Source: Oceanimonas sp. GK1
GTDB lineage: Bacteria; Pseudomonadota; Gammaproteobacteria; Enterobacterales; Aeromonadaceae
Reading direction: 5' to 3'
Assembly (NCBI RefSeq): GCF_000243075.1
Contig: NC_016745.1
Span: 2,931,001-2,995,000 of the forward strand
DNA length: 64,000 nucleotides
The position numbers and the translations under genes were made by a program. The notes beneath the pieces were generated by a model, which was not told the origin of the DNA, did no database searches, and saw only the letters and a list, made by a program, of their open reading frames with translations. Below, one piece after another: positions 28,854 to 37,265 of this stretch. Within the stretch, counting starts at the first letter, position 1. Every line of letters starts with the position of its first letter.

Positions 28854-29573
28854 ATGCTTAATGGTTTTTTTCCCCGGCGGCACGGCCGCCCGCCGGCCGC
28901 AACCCGGTTGGGCCTGGCGCTGCTGGCGTTCATGCCGCTGCTGGCCCAGGCGAACGTGCACGAACAGATTGGCCGCTACGCCGAGGACTATGTGCGCGAT
29001 TTCGTGGTCGCCGGCCCCCGGGACAAAGTGGAAATCGAGGCCGCCGGCATTGATACCCGGCTGCAGCTGACCGAGTGCCCGGGCATGCTGACCGCCGAGC
29101 TGCGCGGCAGCGGCGAGGTCCGGCGCAACACCCATGTGCATCTGCAATGCCATGAAGAGCCGGGCTGGAGCCTGTTTGTGCCGGTACGGGTGCGCATTCT
29201 CAAGCCGGTGGTCACCGCCGCCTCCCCCATCGCCCGCAATACCCTGTTGCAGCCGGAGCAACTGCAGCTGAGCTACCAGGACGAGGTGCTGCTGCGCGGT
29301 GACGTCTTTGACGATATTCAGTCGCTGCTGGGGACCCGCAGCAAGCGGGATCTGCGCCCGGGCCGCCCGGTGCTTGCCAGCCAGTTGTGCGTGGTGTGCA
29401 AGGGCGACAAGGTCACCATAGTGGCCGAAACCGGCGGGCTGTCGATTCGCACCGAGGGTACCGCCGAGGAAGACGGCACCTTCAACGAGCATATTCGTAT
29501 TCGCAACAGCCGCTCCGGGCGCCAGATTCAAGGGCGGATCAGCGAAGCCGGGGTGGTGAAGGTCGCCCTGTAA
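28854..29573 (+). CDS. flgA: flagellar P-ring assembly chaperone FlgA
   Basis: Periplasmic chaperone for FlgI. The 239-residue protein has an N-terminal signal (TRLGLALLAFMPLLAQA) and a C-terminal SAF domain containing NTLLQPEQLQLSYQDE and LRPGRPVLASQL. The ATG at 28854 follows GGAGTGAAG. The open frame begins 24 codons earlier but has no site there. It is divergent from cheV and followed by flgMN. Confidence 0.92.
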   Translation: MLNGFFPRRHGRPPAATRLGLALLAFMPLLAQANVHEQIGRYAEDYVRDFVVAGPRDKVEIEAAGIDTRLQLTECPGMLTAELRGSGEVRRNTHVHLQCHEEPGWSLFVPVRVRILKPVVTAASPIARNTLLQPEQLQLSYQDEVLLRGDVFDDIQSLLGTRSKRDLRPGRPVLASQLCVVCKGDKVTIVAETGGLSIRTEGTAEEDGTFNEHIRIRNSRSGRQIQGRISEAGVVKVAL

Positions 29574-29580
29574 ATTCTGC

Positions 29581-29607
29581 TAAAGTTGCCAGTAGATCGG
29601 TCGATAA
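29581..29607 (+). promoter_or_regulatory. sigma-28 (FliA) promoter of flgMN
   Basis: TAAAGTTG, an 11-base spacer and GTCGATAA differ from the TAAAGTTT-N11-GCCGATAA consensus at only two positions, about 33 bases before flgM. FlgM inhibits FliA, so this gives the usual autoregulatory loop. Confidence 0.85.
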
Positions 29608-29640
29608 CCGAATGACAGCAGCAAATCAGGATTGAATCTT

Positions 29641-29964
29641 ATGGCCATCGACAAGCTTCCTCCCGGCATTCATAACAGCCCGTCGGTCAGCGGCAACAAG
29701 TACCCGCAGAAAAACGACGCAACCCAGACCCAGCCCGGCTCTTCGCCTTCGGTCAGTGCCGGCCGGGATGAAGTGACCCTGACCCCGGAAGCCAAACAGC
29801 TCAGCCGTATGCAGCAAAGCCTGCAGGCCGGCGGCGACACCGACAACAGCGCCCGGCTGGACGCCATTAAAAAGGCGGTCAATGAAGGCAGCTATCAGGT
29901 GAATGCCGACCGGCTGGCGGGCAACATCCTCAATCTGGAACAAGACATAGAGTCCCTGTATTAA
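29641..29964 (+). CDS. flgM: anti-sigma-28 factor FlgM
   Basis: Binds and inhibits FliA until the hook is complete, then is exported. The 107-residue protein has a disordered, Gly/Ser/Gln-rich N-terminal half and the helical FliA-binding C-terminal half, with TPEAKQLSRMQQ and ARLDAIKKAVNEGSYQVNADRLAGNIL. The ATG at 29641 is preferred over a TTG three codons upstream. The stop overlaps the flgN start by one base. Confidence 0.93.
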   Translation: MAIDKLPPGIHNSPSVSGNKYPQKNDATQTQPGSSPSVSAGRDEVTLTPEAKQLSRMQQSLQAGGDTDNSARLDAIKKAVNEGSYQVNADRLAGNILNLEQDIESLY

Positions 29965-30377
29965 TGAGTCTTGATACGCTGCTGCAACAACAACAGGAAC
30001 AACTTCAGCGCCTGCTCGATCTGACCGAGCAGGAGCTTGCGCTTATCGTCAAGCGCAAGGCGCTGGAACTGCCGCCCCTTACCGAGCAAAAGCAACAGCT
30101 GCTGCTCGCCATTCAGGCCACCGATGCCAGCCTGTGCGCCCATCCCGAGGTGACCGAACTGACCACCACGTACCGCCCCCGGGTCGATGCCCTGCGTGAC
30201 CTGATGGCCCGCTGCCAGGACCGTAACCAGGTGGCGGAGCAGGTGCTGGAGCAGTCCCTGGCCGGCACCCGCCAGCTGGCCAATATTCTGAGCCGGCTGC
30301 ACGAGCGCCAGAGCATGACTTACGATCAGAAAGGCCACACCAAAGGCATCAACAAGGGCGCCGGCTTCAAGGTGTAA
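29964..30377 (+). CDS. flgN: flagellar export chaperone FlgN
   Basis: Cytoplasmic chaperone for FlgK and FlgL. The 137-residue protein is almost entirely helical and Gln/Leu-rich at the N terminus (LLQQQQEQLQRLLDLTEQE), with the family's C-terminal NQVAEQVLEQSLAGTRQLANILSRL stretch. It is coupled to flgM by a one-base stop/start overlap and converges with flgP 16 bases later. Confidence 0.9.
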   Translation: MSLDTLLQQQQEQLQRLLDLTEQELALIVKRKALELPPLTEQKQQLLLAIQATDASLCAHPEVTELTTTYRPRVDALRDLMARCQDRNQVAEQVLEQSLAGTRQLANILSRLHERQSMTYDQKGHTKGINKGAGFKV

Positions 30378-30393
30378 GCCGCCCCTTCGCCCG

Positions 30394-30795
30394 TTACAGC
30401 TCGCCCCGCCGCAATCTCTGATAGAGCGCCAGATCCAGCTCCAGCTCGGTGACGTACATGTCGCCGTCGGGGTAGCTGTTGACCACCCGCGCGCCCCGCA
30501 CCACGCCCCGGCTGGAGCTGCTGACGGTGCCGTCCTGCAGAATATGACTATCGAGCTGGCTGGAACTCGATACCCTCACTCCGCTCAGCTGTTCGCTCAG
30601 CTCCCGGTAGGCATCCAGGCGCGAGGCGCGCATGGCGTGCAGCAGTTTCTGCTGATAGTCCCCGGGCCGCTGCAGGCTGATGGGCGCATAACCCACCGCA
30701 TAAAGATGGCCCCTGGCGGGGGCGTCGGCCGAGCCCTGGCCGGCACAACCGGCAAGGCCGACCAGCGCCAGCAGGGCCAACAGCTTATTTGTCAT
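30394..30795 (-). CDS. flgP: flagellar H-ring-associated lipoprotein FlgP
   Basis: Outer-membrane lipoprotein needed for the basal disk or H ring of polar flagella in Vibrio and Campylobacter. The 133-residue protein has the lipobox LVGLAGC (Cys17) and an LPP20-type fold region, ASRLDAYRELSEQLSGVRVSSSSQL, followed by GVVRGARVVNSYPDGDMYVTELEL. Its start overlaps the end of flgO by 11 bases, so the two form one flgOP operon. Confidence 0.9.
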   Translation of the reverse strand: MTNKLLALLALVGLAGCAGQGSADAPARGHLYAVGYAPISLQRPGDYQQKLLHAMRASRLDAYRELSEQLSGVRVSSSSQLDSHILQDGTVSSSSRGVVRGARVVNSYPDGDMYVTELELDLALYQRLRRGEL

Positions 30796-31513
30796 AACGT
30801 CTCCTGATGTGCTCGGGGATCTCGGGACCTCGCGTGTTCAGCATGGCCGCCACCAGGTAGTCGGGCACAAACTGCTGGGCACTGCTGACCATGCCGTGAT
30901 CCGCCATGGAGATCAGCCGGGCATTAATCAGTTTGCCCCCCAGGGTGTCGCTGATGGTGCCGTGCAGCAGATACTGGGCATTGATGCGCCCGCTCAGCTG
31001 ACGGTAATCCCGGCTGGTGCTGACATCTCCCTCGGGGGTGATGCGAATAAAGGGCAGCGCCTTGAAGTCCACCACCTTGAGGCCGTACTGATTAAGCTGA
31101 AACATCATGGTTTCCGATAACAAGCGGCCGAATTCGTCCTGGCGGGTGTAATCTTCCTGACTGACAAAGCCACTGACGGCAATGCCCGCCTGCCGGTTCA
31201 TGTTATGGGCCGACGACACCAGCCGGTAGGCCAGCGCCGACATGTGCTGCTGCAGCTGGGTCTGGCCGCCCACCAGTGAAGGGCCGGCCTCGGGCAGGTA
31301 GGCGCTGCGGGTGCCGGCACTCATGCGCATGGGCACCCCGTCCTGGCTGTGGCGAGGGGAACGAGCGGGCGCCGGTGGCTCTCCCAGGGCCTGGTGACTG
31401 ACATAATGAGCCGCATGATCGTGAGGCAGATAGTGGTTTTGGCCGTCAAACCGGGGCTGCCCGGTACAGGCGGACAACCCCAGCACGGCGGCCAGAATAA
31501 GGGCTCTGGTCAT
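30785..31513 (-). CDS. flgO: flagellar H-ring lipoprotein FlgO
   Basis: Outer-membrane lipoprotein of the Vibrio H ring. The 242-residue product has the lipobox VLGLSACTG (Cys16), then the FlgO domain with MSALAYRLVSSAHNMNRQAGIAVSGFVSQED and MMFQLNQYGLKVVDF. It is followed by flgP with an overlap and diverges from flgT. Confidence 0.9.
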   Translation of the reverse strand: MTRALILAAVLGLSACTGQPRFDGQNHYLPHDHAAHYVSHQALGEPPAPARSPRHSQDGVPMRMSAGTRSAYLPEAGPSLVGGQTQLQQHMSALAYRLVSSAHNMNRQAGIAVSGFVSQEDYTRQDEFGRLLSETMMFQLNQYGLKVVDFKALPFIRITPEGDVSTSRDYRQLSGRINAQYLLHGTISDTLGGKLINARLISMADHGMVSSAQQFVPDYLVAAMLNTRGPEIPEHIRRRYDK

Positions 31514-31616
31514 TCACAGGCTCCCGTTGTTAAAGAAACTGATGATATATCGGCCGCCGGAGCATGAACTTTACTCAGACAGCCGGTGATGGCGGCAAAC
31601 CGCCCGGCAAGAATTT

Positions 31617-31632
31617 TGCATAAACCTTGCCA
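31617..31632 (-). promoter_or_regulatory. probable sigma-54 promoter of flgOP
   Basis: The minus strand reads TGGCAAGGTTTATGCA: GG and GC are correctly spaced and two consensus positions differ. It lies about 100 bases before flgO in the gap shared with flgT. Confidence 0.5.
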
Positions 31633-31691
31633 TATTCTCACTGGAACCGCGATTTTTTCAAAAGCGGCTCACCGTTTGACAGGATGCGTCC

Positions 31692-32825
31692 GTGATCAAA
31701 AACCCCCTTGCCGTGCTGTTGCTGTTGTTTCCGCTGCTGGCCCGGGCCGACTGGTATCAGGCCGAAGGCTCGGCCCCCCTGAGCCTCGGCGCCGACACCG
31801 CCCGCCAACAGGCGCTGGAGCAGGCCCTGAGCGATGCTCTGCTGCAGTCGGGCGCCTCCCTGAACACGGTGCAGTCGGTCACCAACGGCGCCTTTGCCGG
31901 CCAGCAGCTGGATATTTCCGCCCAGGGCGAGCTGATGGACTATCTGATCCTCAGCGAGCGCCGGGAGCAGGGCCGGCTGTGGCTGACGGTGCGGGCCGAC
32001 ATCTGGCCCGGCGAGCGCCGCCAGGAACAGTGCGCCGGTCGCTACCGCCCGGGCATGAGCCTGACGCCCATCACGCTGCAGCACCCTCAGCAGGGCGCCA
32101 CCGGACAGATCTATGAACTGGGCACGGCGCTCACTCGGCGGCTGGCGAGCCGGCTGGAACCCAGCGTCAATATTACGTCTACCCTTGCCCACGGTCTGGA
32201 CACCGACCCCGCCCTGCCCCGGGAAGCGGGGCTGCGCCGGGGCGGCGACCTGCTCGCCGGCAAACAGCGGTCCCGGCTGCTGCTGAGCGGGGTGATCGAA
32301 GACATCAGCATTGAGGATGGCCACTGGACCAAGTGGACCTTTTCCGAGATTCCCCGGGCCTTTCGCATGCGCATCACCCTGGAAGACAGCCTCACCGGCG
32401 ATGTGCTGCTGCAGCGCCAGTACCAGACCCGCTCAAGCTGGGACTACCGCCGGCACGACAAGGTCAATGTGCATGAACAGGGCTTCTGGCAGTCCGGCTA
32501 CGGCCAGGCGGTGGAGCAGGTCCTGGCGAACATCGGCCAGGACGTGATCAAGGCCCAGGCCTGCCTGAAGGCGGTGGGCAACATAGTGCAGCAGTCGGAA
32601 GAAGGCATACTGATGGATCTGGGCCGGCGGGAAGGCATTCAGGTGGGCGACCGGTTTACCCTCACTCACCGTCGCCAGCTTACCCCGGGCTATTACAGCG
32701 AGACCTCGTCAAAGGCCGCCTTTGTGGTGCAGCAAAGCCATGGCGACTACAGCCTGCTGGCCCCGGCCGACGCCGAAGCCAGGGCCATGACGGTGATGCC
32801 CGGCGACCGCCTCACCCAGCTGTAG
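31692..32825 (+). CDS. flgT: flagellar H-ring protein FlgT
   Basis: Periplasmic protein that builds the H ring and helps recruit MotX/MotY in Na+-driven polar flagella of Vibrio. The 377-residue protein has a signal peptide (NPLAVLLLLFPLLARA), a middle domain with RSRLLLSGVIEDISIEDGHW, and a C-terminal SH3-like part with LMDLGRREGIQVGDRFTLTHRR. It starts with GTG at 31692. Finding it with flgO and flgP suggests a polar flagellum. Confidence 0.9.
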   Translation: MIKNPLAVLLLLFPLLARADWYQAEGSAPLSLGADTARQQALEQALSDALLQSGASLNTVQSVTNGAFAGQQLDISAQGELMDYLILSERREQGRLWLTVRADIWPGERRQEQCAGRYRPGMSLTPITLQHPQQGATGQIYELGTALTRRLASRLEPSVNITSTLAHGLDTDPALPREAGLRRGGDLLAGKQRSRLLLSGVIEDISIEDGHWTKWTFSEIPRAFRMRITLEDSLTGDVLLQRQYQTRSSWDYRRHDKVNVHEQGFWQSGYGQAVEQVLANIGQDVIKAQACLKAVGNIVQQSEEGILMDLGRREGIQVGDRFTLTHRRQLTPGYYSETSSKAAFVVQQSHGDYSLLAPADAEARAMTVMPGDRLTQL

Positions 32826-32901
32826 CCCTGCTCGAATAACCGCCAAACGCTCGGCACAACGTTGCGCCACCGGAAGAAATTTGCAATATTGTGCCCGCCT
32901 T

Positions 32902-32976
32902 GTCCCCGTAGTTTAATGGATAAAACAAGCCCCTCCTAAGGGTTAGATGCAGGTTCGATTCCTGCCGGGGACGCCA
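32902..32976 (+). tRNA. tRNA-Arg (anticodon CCT)
   Basis: The 75-base gene has acceptor GTCCCCG pairing with CGGGGAC, the T-arm GGTTCGATTCC, anticodon loop CTCCTAA and an encoded CCA. It reads the rare codon AGG. TATTGT followed by a GC-rich discriminator (about 32888-32900) may be its -10 region. Confidence 0.95.
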
Positions 32977-33039
32977 GGCCTTCGCTGTTTCCCCGCCTTT
33001 TCTGTTACATTGGCCCCATCTTGATAACGGGAGCCATTC

Positions 33040-33870
33040 ATGACCAGATCCGTGCTTATTACCGGTTGCGCTACCGGCATTGGCCACGCCGCCGCCCATT
33101 ACCTGCACCAGCAGGGATTCAACGTCATCGCCTCGGCCCGCAATGAGCAGGACGTGGCGCAACTGCGCCAGCAAGGGCTCAAGGCGGTGCACTTGGATCT
33201 GGCCGATGAGGCCAGCATCGAGCGGGGGCTGGAGCAGGCCCTGACGCTGACGGACGGCCAGCTGTATGGTCTGTTCAACAACGGCGCCTACGGCCAGCCC
33301 GGCGCCCTGGAAGACGTGCCCACCGCCGCCCTGCGCGAGCAGTTCAACACCAACCTGTTCGGCACCCATCACCTCACCCGGCTGGTACTGCCGCTCATGC
33401 TCGGTGCCGGAGCAGGCCGCATTATTCAGAACAGCTCGGTGCTGGGGCTGGTGGCCATGCAATACCGCGGCGCCTACAATGCCAGCAAGTTCGCCCTGGA
33501 AGGCTACACCGACACCCTGCGTCTGGAGCTGACCGACACCAATGTGCATGTCAGCCTGCTGGAGCCCGGCCCCATCGAAACCCGCTTTCGTGCCAACGCC
33601 AAGGCCGCCTTTCTGCGCCATGTCGATATGGCGCACAGCCGGCACAAGGCGGGCTATCAACAGACCCTGGCCCGGCTGGACAAACCCGGGCCCAGCTCCC
33701 GCTACAGCCTGCCGGCGGACGCCTGCCTGCCGCCGCTGCTCCATGCCCTGACCAGTCAAAGGCCCAAAACCCGCTATCCGGTCACCCGTCCCGCCGTGAT
33801 GCTGGGCTGGCTGCGCCGGCTGCTGAGCGACCGGGCCCTGGATCGGCTGATGCAAAAAGCCGGCGGCTGA
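33040..33870 (+). CDS. short-chain dehydrogenase/reductase
   Basis: A 276-residue SDR with the classical cofactor motif TGCATGIG (residues 9-16), NNGAYG at about 86, a catalytic Ser in QNSSVLG and YNASK with Tyr and Lys near 149-153. The R residues after the second strand (ASARN) suggest NADP(H). A C-terminal extension with SRYSLPADACLPPLLHAL fits the SDR group often annotated as putative oxidoreductases. The substrate is not predictable from sequence. It is the first gene after tRNA-Arg. Confidence 0.88.
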   Translation: MTRSVLITGCATGIGHAAAHYLHQQGFNVIASARNEQDVAQLRQQGLKAVHLDLADEASIERGLEQALTLTDGQLYGLFNNGAYGQPGALEDVPTAALREQFNTNLFGTHHLTRLVLPLMLGAGAGRIIQNSSVLGLVAMQYRGAYNASKFALEGYTDTLRLELTDTNVHVSLLEPGPIETRFRANAKAAFLRHVDMAHSRHKAGYQQTLARLDKPGPSSRYSLPADACLPPLLHALTSQRPKTRYPVTRPAVMLGWLRRLLSDRALDRLMQKAGG

Positions 33871-33929
33871 CACACGACCGCAGCCCAGACACCCTACTCT
33901 GAACGGACAGACCCAAAGGGCGGAAGATC

Positions 33930-34781
33930 ATGAAACGGATATTGTCTCTTTTATTGTGGCTCTGGTGCGGCCAGGCGCTGGCGGCCCCCGCCCTGTGGCA
34001 GGCCAGCCGGGGCGAGCAGCAGCTGTGGCTGTTTGGCTCAATCCACCTTGGCGACGAACGCCTTGCCTCCCTGCCACCTCCCTTGCTTCGGGCCCTGGAG
34101 CACAGTGACCTGCTGCTGCTGGAGGTGGATCCCCTTGCCATTCGTCCCGACAGTTTTGCCAGTCTTATCGAGCGTAATACCGACTGGCGGGAAAGGCTGG
34201 GCCGCCGCCTTGCCGGCAAGCTGGCACAGGCCGTGGAGCACAGCGAGCACCCGGCCCTGCAGCAGTTGCCGCCCTGGCTGGCGGCCCTGCAATTGCCCCA
34301 GCTCAGGGCCGCCGAGCTGGGCTTTCACCCTGGCCAGGGGGTGGACATGCAGCTGCGGTTGCTGGCCCGGGACCGCAAGCTGCCGGTTACCGGGCTGGAA
34401 CAACCGGCACTGGTGATGGAGCTGCTGGCCTCCCTGCACCAGCGCGGCCTTGAAGACGACTTTGTCGAGCACAGCCTGGCCGAGCTGAAACAGATGCAGG
34501 AACACCTCGACCGGCTGCTCACCACCTGGCTGAGCGGCGACGAACAGGCCCTGCTTGCGCTGTTGCAGCAAGCGCAAAGCCCGGCGCTGACTCGCTTTAT
34601 CGAGGAAGAGCTGCTGATCCGGCGCAATCACCTGTGGCTGGAGCGCCTGGAGCAACTGGCGCCGGCCCGGGCGCTGATGGTGGTGGGCGCCCTGCACCTT
34701 TATGGTGATCAGGGTCTCATTTCCCTGCTGAAGCAGGCGGGCTATACCCTTAACAAAGTTGAGGATACGCCGCTTTATTGA
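33930..34781 (+). CDS. TraB/GumN family protein
   Basis: A 283-residue secreted protein: signal peptide MKRILSLLLWLWCGQALA, then LWLFGSIHLGDERLASLP with the GxxH motif typical of the TraB/GumN (EreA/ChaN-like) superfamily. A C-terminal MVVGALHLYGDQGLISLLKQAGY carries the second conserved GxxH. Members are thought to be metal-dependent hydrolases or proteases, but the activity is mostly unproven. It is a single gene, 59 bases after the SDR. Confidence 0.85.
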   Translation: MKRILSLLLWLWCGQALAAPALWQASRGEQQLWLFGSIHLGDERLASLPPPLLRALEHSDLLLLEVDPLAIRPDSFASLIERNTDWRERLGRRLAGKLAQAVEHSEHPALQQLPPWLAALQLPQLRAAELGFHPGQGVDMQLRLLARDRKLPVTGLEQPALVMELLASLHQRGLEDDFVEHSLAELKQMQEHLDRLLTTWLSGDEQALLALLQQAQSPALTRFIEEELLIRRNHLWLERLEQLAPARALMVVGALHLYGDQGLISLLKQAGYTLNKVEDTPLY

Positions 34782-34851
34782 TCAGGATCAGCATGGGCCG
34801 GGGTGGTCCCGTTAGGATGGGTTCAACGGAGAGCGCGAAAGGAGACAACCC

Positions 34852-35004
34852 ATGGCATTCTGGCTCGATTTAATGTTTGGCAGCGACGTGGGCTTTATGT
34901 CCATGATGGTTATCATTGCCACCACCTTGCTGATCAGTTTTTACGCCGGCTATTTCGTCTACAAGGTGATGAAGTCCGATCCCGGTCAAGAAGCCGGTAA
35001 ATAA
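34852..35004 (+). CDS. small membrane protein (DUF3149-like), 50 aa
   Basis: A 50-codon gene with the ribosome site AAGGAGACAACCC before ATG at 34852. The product begins MAFWLDLMFGSDVGFMSMM, has one hydrophobic helix (about residues 15-38), and ends with a charged tail KVMKSDPGQEAGK. Length and layout fit the DUF3149 family of single-pass proteins. A terminator follows (35020-35064), so it is a discrete unit. Function is unknown. Confidence 0.75.
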   Translation: MAFWLDLMFGSDVGFMSMMVIIATTLLISFYAGYFVYKVMKSDPGQEAGK

Positions 35005-35019
35005 TCCCACAGGTTAAAC

Positions 35020-35064
35020 AACGGCGGAGCCCGACCTCCTCCTCCCCCGGGTTCCGTCGTTTCC
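35020..35064 (+). terminator. terminator after the 50-aa membrane protein gene
   Basis: A 14-bp stem, AACGGCGGAGCCCG with CGGGTTCCGTCGTT (two G-U pairs), is followed by TTT and lies 15 bases after the stop codon. Confidence 0.75.
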
Positions 35065-35119
35065 CCCTTCTCTGCATTTGCTTATACTGCGGCTAATCCC
35101 TGATACAAGGAGCCGCGCC

Positions 35120-35713
35120 ATGAGCCATTCCGACCGGTCGCCCGACTGGTCGTCCTTTCTTGATGAACTGGACGGCCTCATCCCCATTGAGCAGGACACC
35201 CTGGCCACCGGGCAGCGCAACGGGCGGGACGCCGACGCCCTGGCCGAACGCCGTCGCGCCGCCGAATCCGAGGCCGAAGCCGCCGAGCCCGGCCTGTCTC
35301 TGGACAGCGTGGTGCTGCTGCGCCCCGACGACATCGTCAGCTACAAAAAGCCCGGTGTGCAGGACGGCGTGTTCAAAAAGCTGCGCCTGGGCAAATACCC
35401 CTGCGAGGCCCGCCTCGATCTGCATCACCACAGCGTGGAGCGGGCCCGGGATGCCCTGCTGAACTTTATTCGCGCCTGCCTGCGCCAGGATATCCGCTCC
35501 ATGATAGTGGTGCATGGCAAGGGCGAACGCAGCCAGCCGCCGGCCCTGCTCAAGAGCTATGTTTCCGGCTGGCTGCCCCAGTTGCCGGAGGTACTGGCCT
35601 GCCACAGCGCCCAGCGTCAGCACGGCGGCAGCGGCTGCCTTTATGTGCTGCTGCGCAAGAGCGAACAGGCCAAACAACACACCCGCGAGCGGCTGCAAAG
35701 CCGCCAGGGCTGA
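35120..35713 (+). CDS. smrA: Smr-domain DNA endonuclease SmrA
   Basis: A 197-residue protein with an acidic N-terminal part and a C-terminal Smr domain: EARLDLHHHSVERARDALLNFI (about 105-125) and the glycine motif IVVHGKGERS, then YVLLRK. Smr proteins nick branched or structured nucleic acids. The ATG at 35120 follows AAGGAGCCGCG. It is 22 bases before the carboxypeptidase gene, in the same direction. Confidence 0.88.
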   Translation: MSHSDRSPDWSSFLDELDGLIPIEQDTLATGQRNGRDADALAERRRAAESEAEAAEPGLSLDSVVLLRPDDIVSYKKPGVQDGVFKKLRLGKYPCEARLDLHHHSVERARDALLNFIRACLRQDIRSMIVVHGKGERSQPPALLKSYVSGWLPQLPEVLACHSAQRQHGGSGCLYVLLRKSEQAKQHTRERLQSRQG

Positions 35714-35735
35714 CTTTTTTCGCAAGGATCACGCC

Positions 35736-37211
35736 ATGTCTTATTCCTCACTGGAACAGCATTTTGAACGGCTGCACCACCTGCAGCACCTGGGCGCCAT
35801 CTGTGGCTGGGATCAGGCCACCATGATGCCCGCCGGCGGCAGTGAAGCTCGAGCCGAAGCTCTGGGCACCCTGGCGGTGCTGTGCCACCAGCAGTTGCAG
35901 GACGAACGCCTGGCAGACTGGTTTGAACGGGCCGGGGGCGAACCGCTGGCACCCGAACAACAACAGAGCCTGGCCGAAATGCGCCGGGCCTGGCGCGATG
36001 CCACCCTGCTGCCGGCAGATCTGGTGCGCGCCCGCTCCCTGGCCGGCTCCCGCTGTGAGCATGCCTGGCGCAGCCTGCGTCCGGCCAACGACTGGGCCGG
36101 CTTTCTGCCACTGTTCGAGGAGGTGCTGGCGCTGTCCCGGGAAGCCGCCGCCGCCCGGTCCGACGCCCTCGGGCTGTCCCGTTATGACAGCCTGCTGGAG
36201 CAGTATGAGCCGGGCATGCGCAGCCAGCGCCTTGATGAGCTGTTTGGCGAGCTGGACGGCTGGCTGCCGGGGTTGATCGCCGAGGTGCAGGAGAAGCAGC
36301 GGGGGGAAACCGTGCTGCCGTTGCAGGGCCCCTTTGCCACCGACCGGCAAAAGGCGCTGGGGCTGGCGGTCATGGGCTGGCTCGGCTTTGACTTCAACCA
36401 CGGCCGGCTGGATGTGAGCGTCCATCCCTTTTGCGGTGGCGTCAGTGAAGACGTGCGCCTGACCACCCGCTACGACGAGGCCGACGTGGCCCAGGCGCTG
36501 ATGGGCATTATTCACGAAACCGGCCATGCCCGTTACGAGCAGGGGCTGCCCGCCGCCTGGCGCCGGCTGCCGGTGGGCCAGGCCAGATCCATGGGGGTGC
36601 ATGAGTCGCAGAGCCTGTTTTTTGAAATGCAGCTGGCCCGCCATCCGGCTTTTCTCGCCCGCCTGTCACCGCTGCTGGCGCAGCACTTTGGCGACCAGCC
36701 GGCCTTTGCGCCCGGCAACCTGGCCCGGCTTTACACTCGGGTACAGCCAGGGCTGATCCGGGTGGATGCGGACGAAGTCAGCTACCCCGCCCATGTGATG
36801 CTGCGCTACCACATCGAGCGGGATTTGATCGAGGGCAAACTGGAGGCCCGCCACCTGCCCGAGCGCTGGGATCAACTGATGCAACACTACCTGGGGCTCA
36901 GTACCAAGGGGGATGACCGGAACGGCTGTCTGCAGGACATTCACTGGACCGACGGCAGCTTTGGCTATTTTCCCAGCTACACCCTGGGCGCCCTCTACGC
37001 CGCTCAGCAGGCGGAAGCCATGCAGCAACAGCTCGGCCCCTTTGAGCGCGTGCTCGAGGCGGATCTTCCCGCCGTGTTTGACTGGCTGGAGCACCATATC
37101 TGGCGCCATGCCAGCCTGTTGTCCACCGAGGCGCTGATGACCAAGGCCACTGGCCAGGCACTCAGCGCCACGCCCTTTCGCCGCCATCTGGAGCAACGCT
37201 ACCTCGGCTGA
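35736..37211 (+). CDS. M32 family carboxypeptidase
   Basis: Zinc metallocarboxypeptidase (Taq carboxypeptidase type) that trims peptide C termini in the cytoplasm. The 491-residue protein has the HETGH metal motif at residues 260-264 (GIIHETGHARYEQ), the downstream ESQSLFFE segment with the third zinc ligand, and the family's GYFPSYTLGALYAAQ stretch. The ATG at 35736 is chosen because family similarity starts at MSYSSLEQHFERLH; the open frame extends 74 codons back into smrA. Confidence 0.93.
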   Translation: MSYSSLEQHFERLHHLQHLGAICGWDQATMMPAGGSEARAEALGTLAVLCHQQLQDERLADWFERAGGEPLAPEQQQSLAEMRRAWRDATLLPADLVRARSLAGSRCEHAWRSLRPANDWAGFLPLFEEVLALSREAAAARSDALGLSRYDSLLEQYEPGMRSQRLDELFGELDGWLPGLIAEVQEKQRGETVLPLQGPFATDRQKALGLAVMGWLGFDFNHGRLDVSVHPFCGGVSEDVRLTTRYDEADVAQALMGIIHETGHARYEQGLPAAWRRLPVGQARSMGVHESQSLFFEMQLARHPAFLARLSPLLAQHFGDQPAFAPGNLARLYTRVQPGLIRVDADEVSYPAHVMLRYHIERDLIEGKLEARHLPERWDQLMQHYLGLSTKGDDRNGCLQDIHWTDGSFGYFPSYTLGALYAAQQAEAMQQQLGPFERVLEADLPAVFDWLEHHIWRHASLLSTEALMTKATGQALSATPFRRHLEQRYLG

Positions 37212-37265
37212 TTCAGGCTATGCTGAAATACGGGCCGCAGGGAAGCAGGCCAGGGAGGGCGAACA

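Noticed and set aside
34803-35000. A 65-codon frame in another phase over the small membrane protein gene
   Set aside because: The frame starting at 34852 has the ribosome site, a membrane helix and family-like layout; the other reads as random Arg/His-rich sequence.
35514-35735. Upstream extension of the M32 carboxypeptidase by 74 codons
   Set aside because: The extension lies inside smrA in another phase and has random composition; the ATG at 35736 matches the family start.
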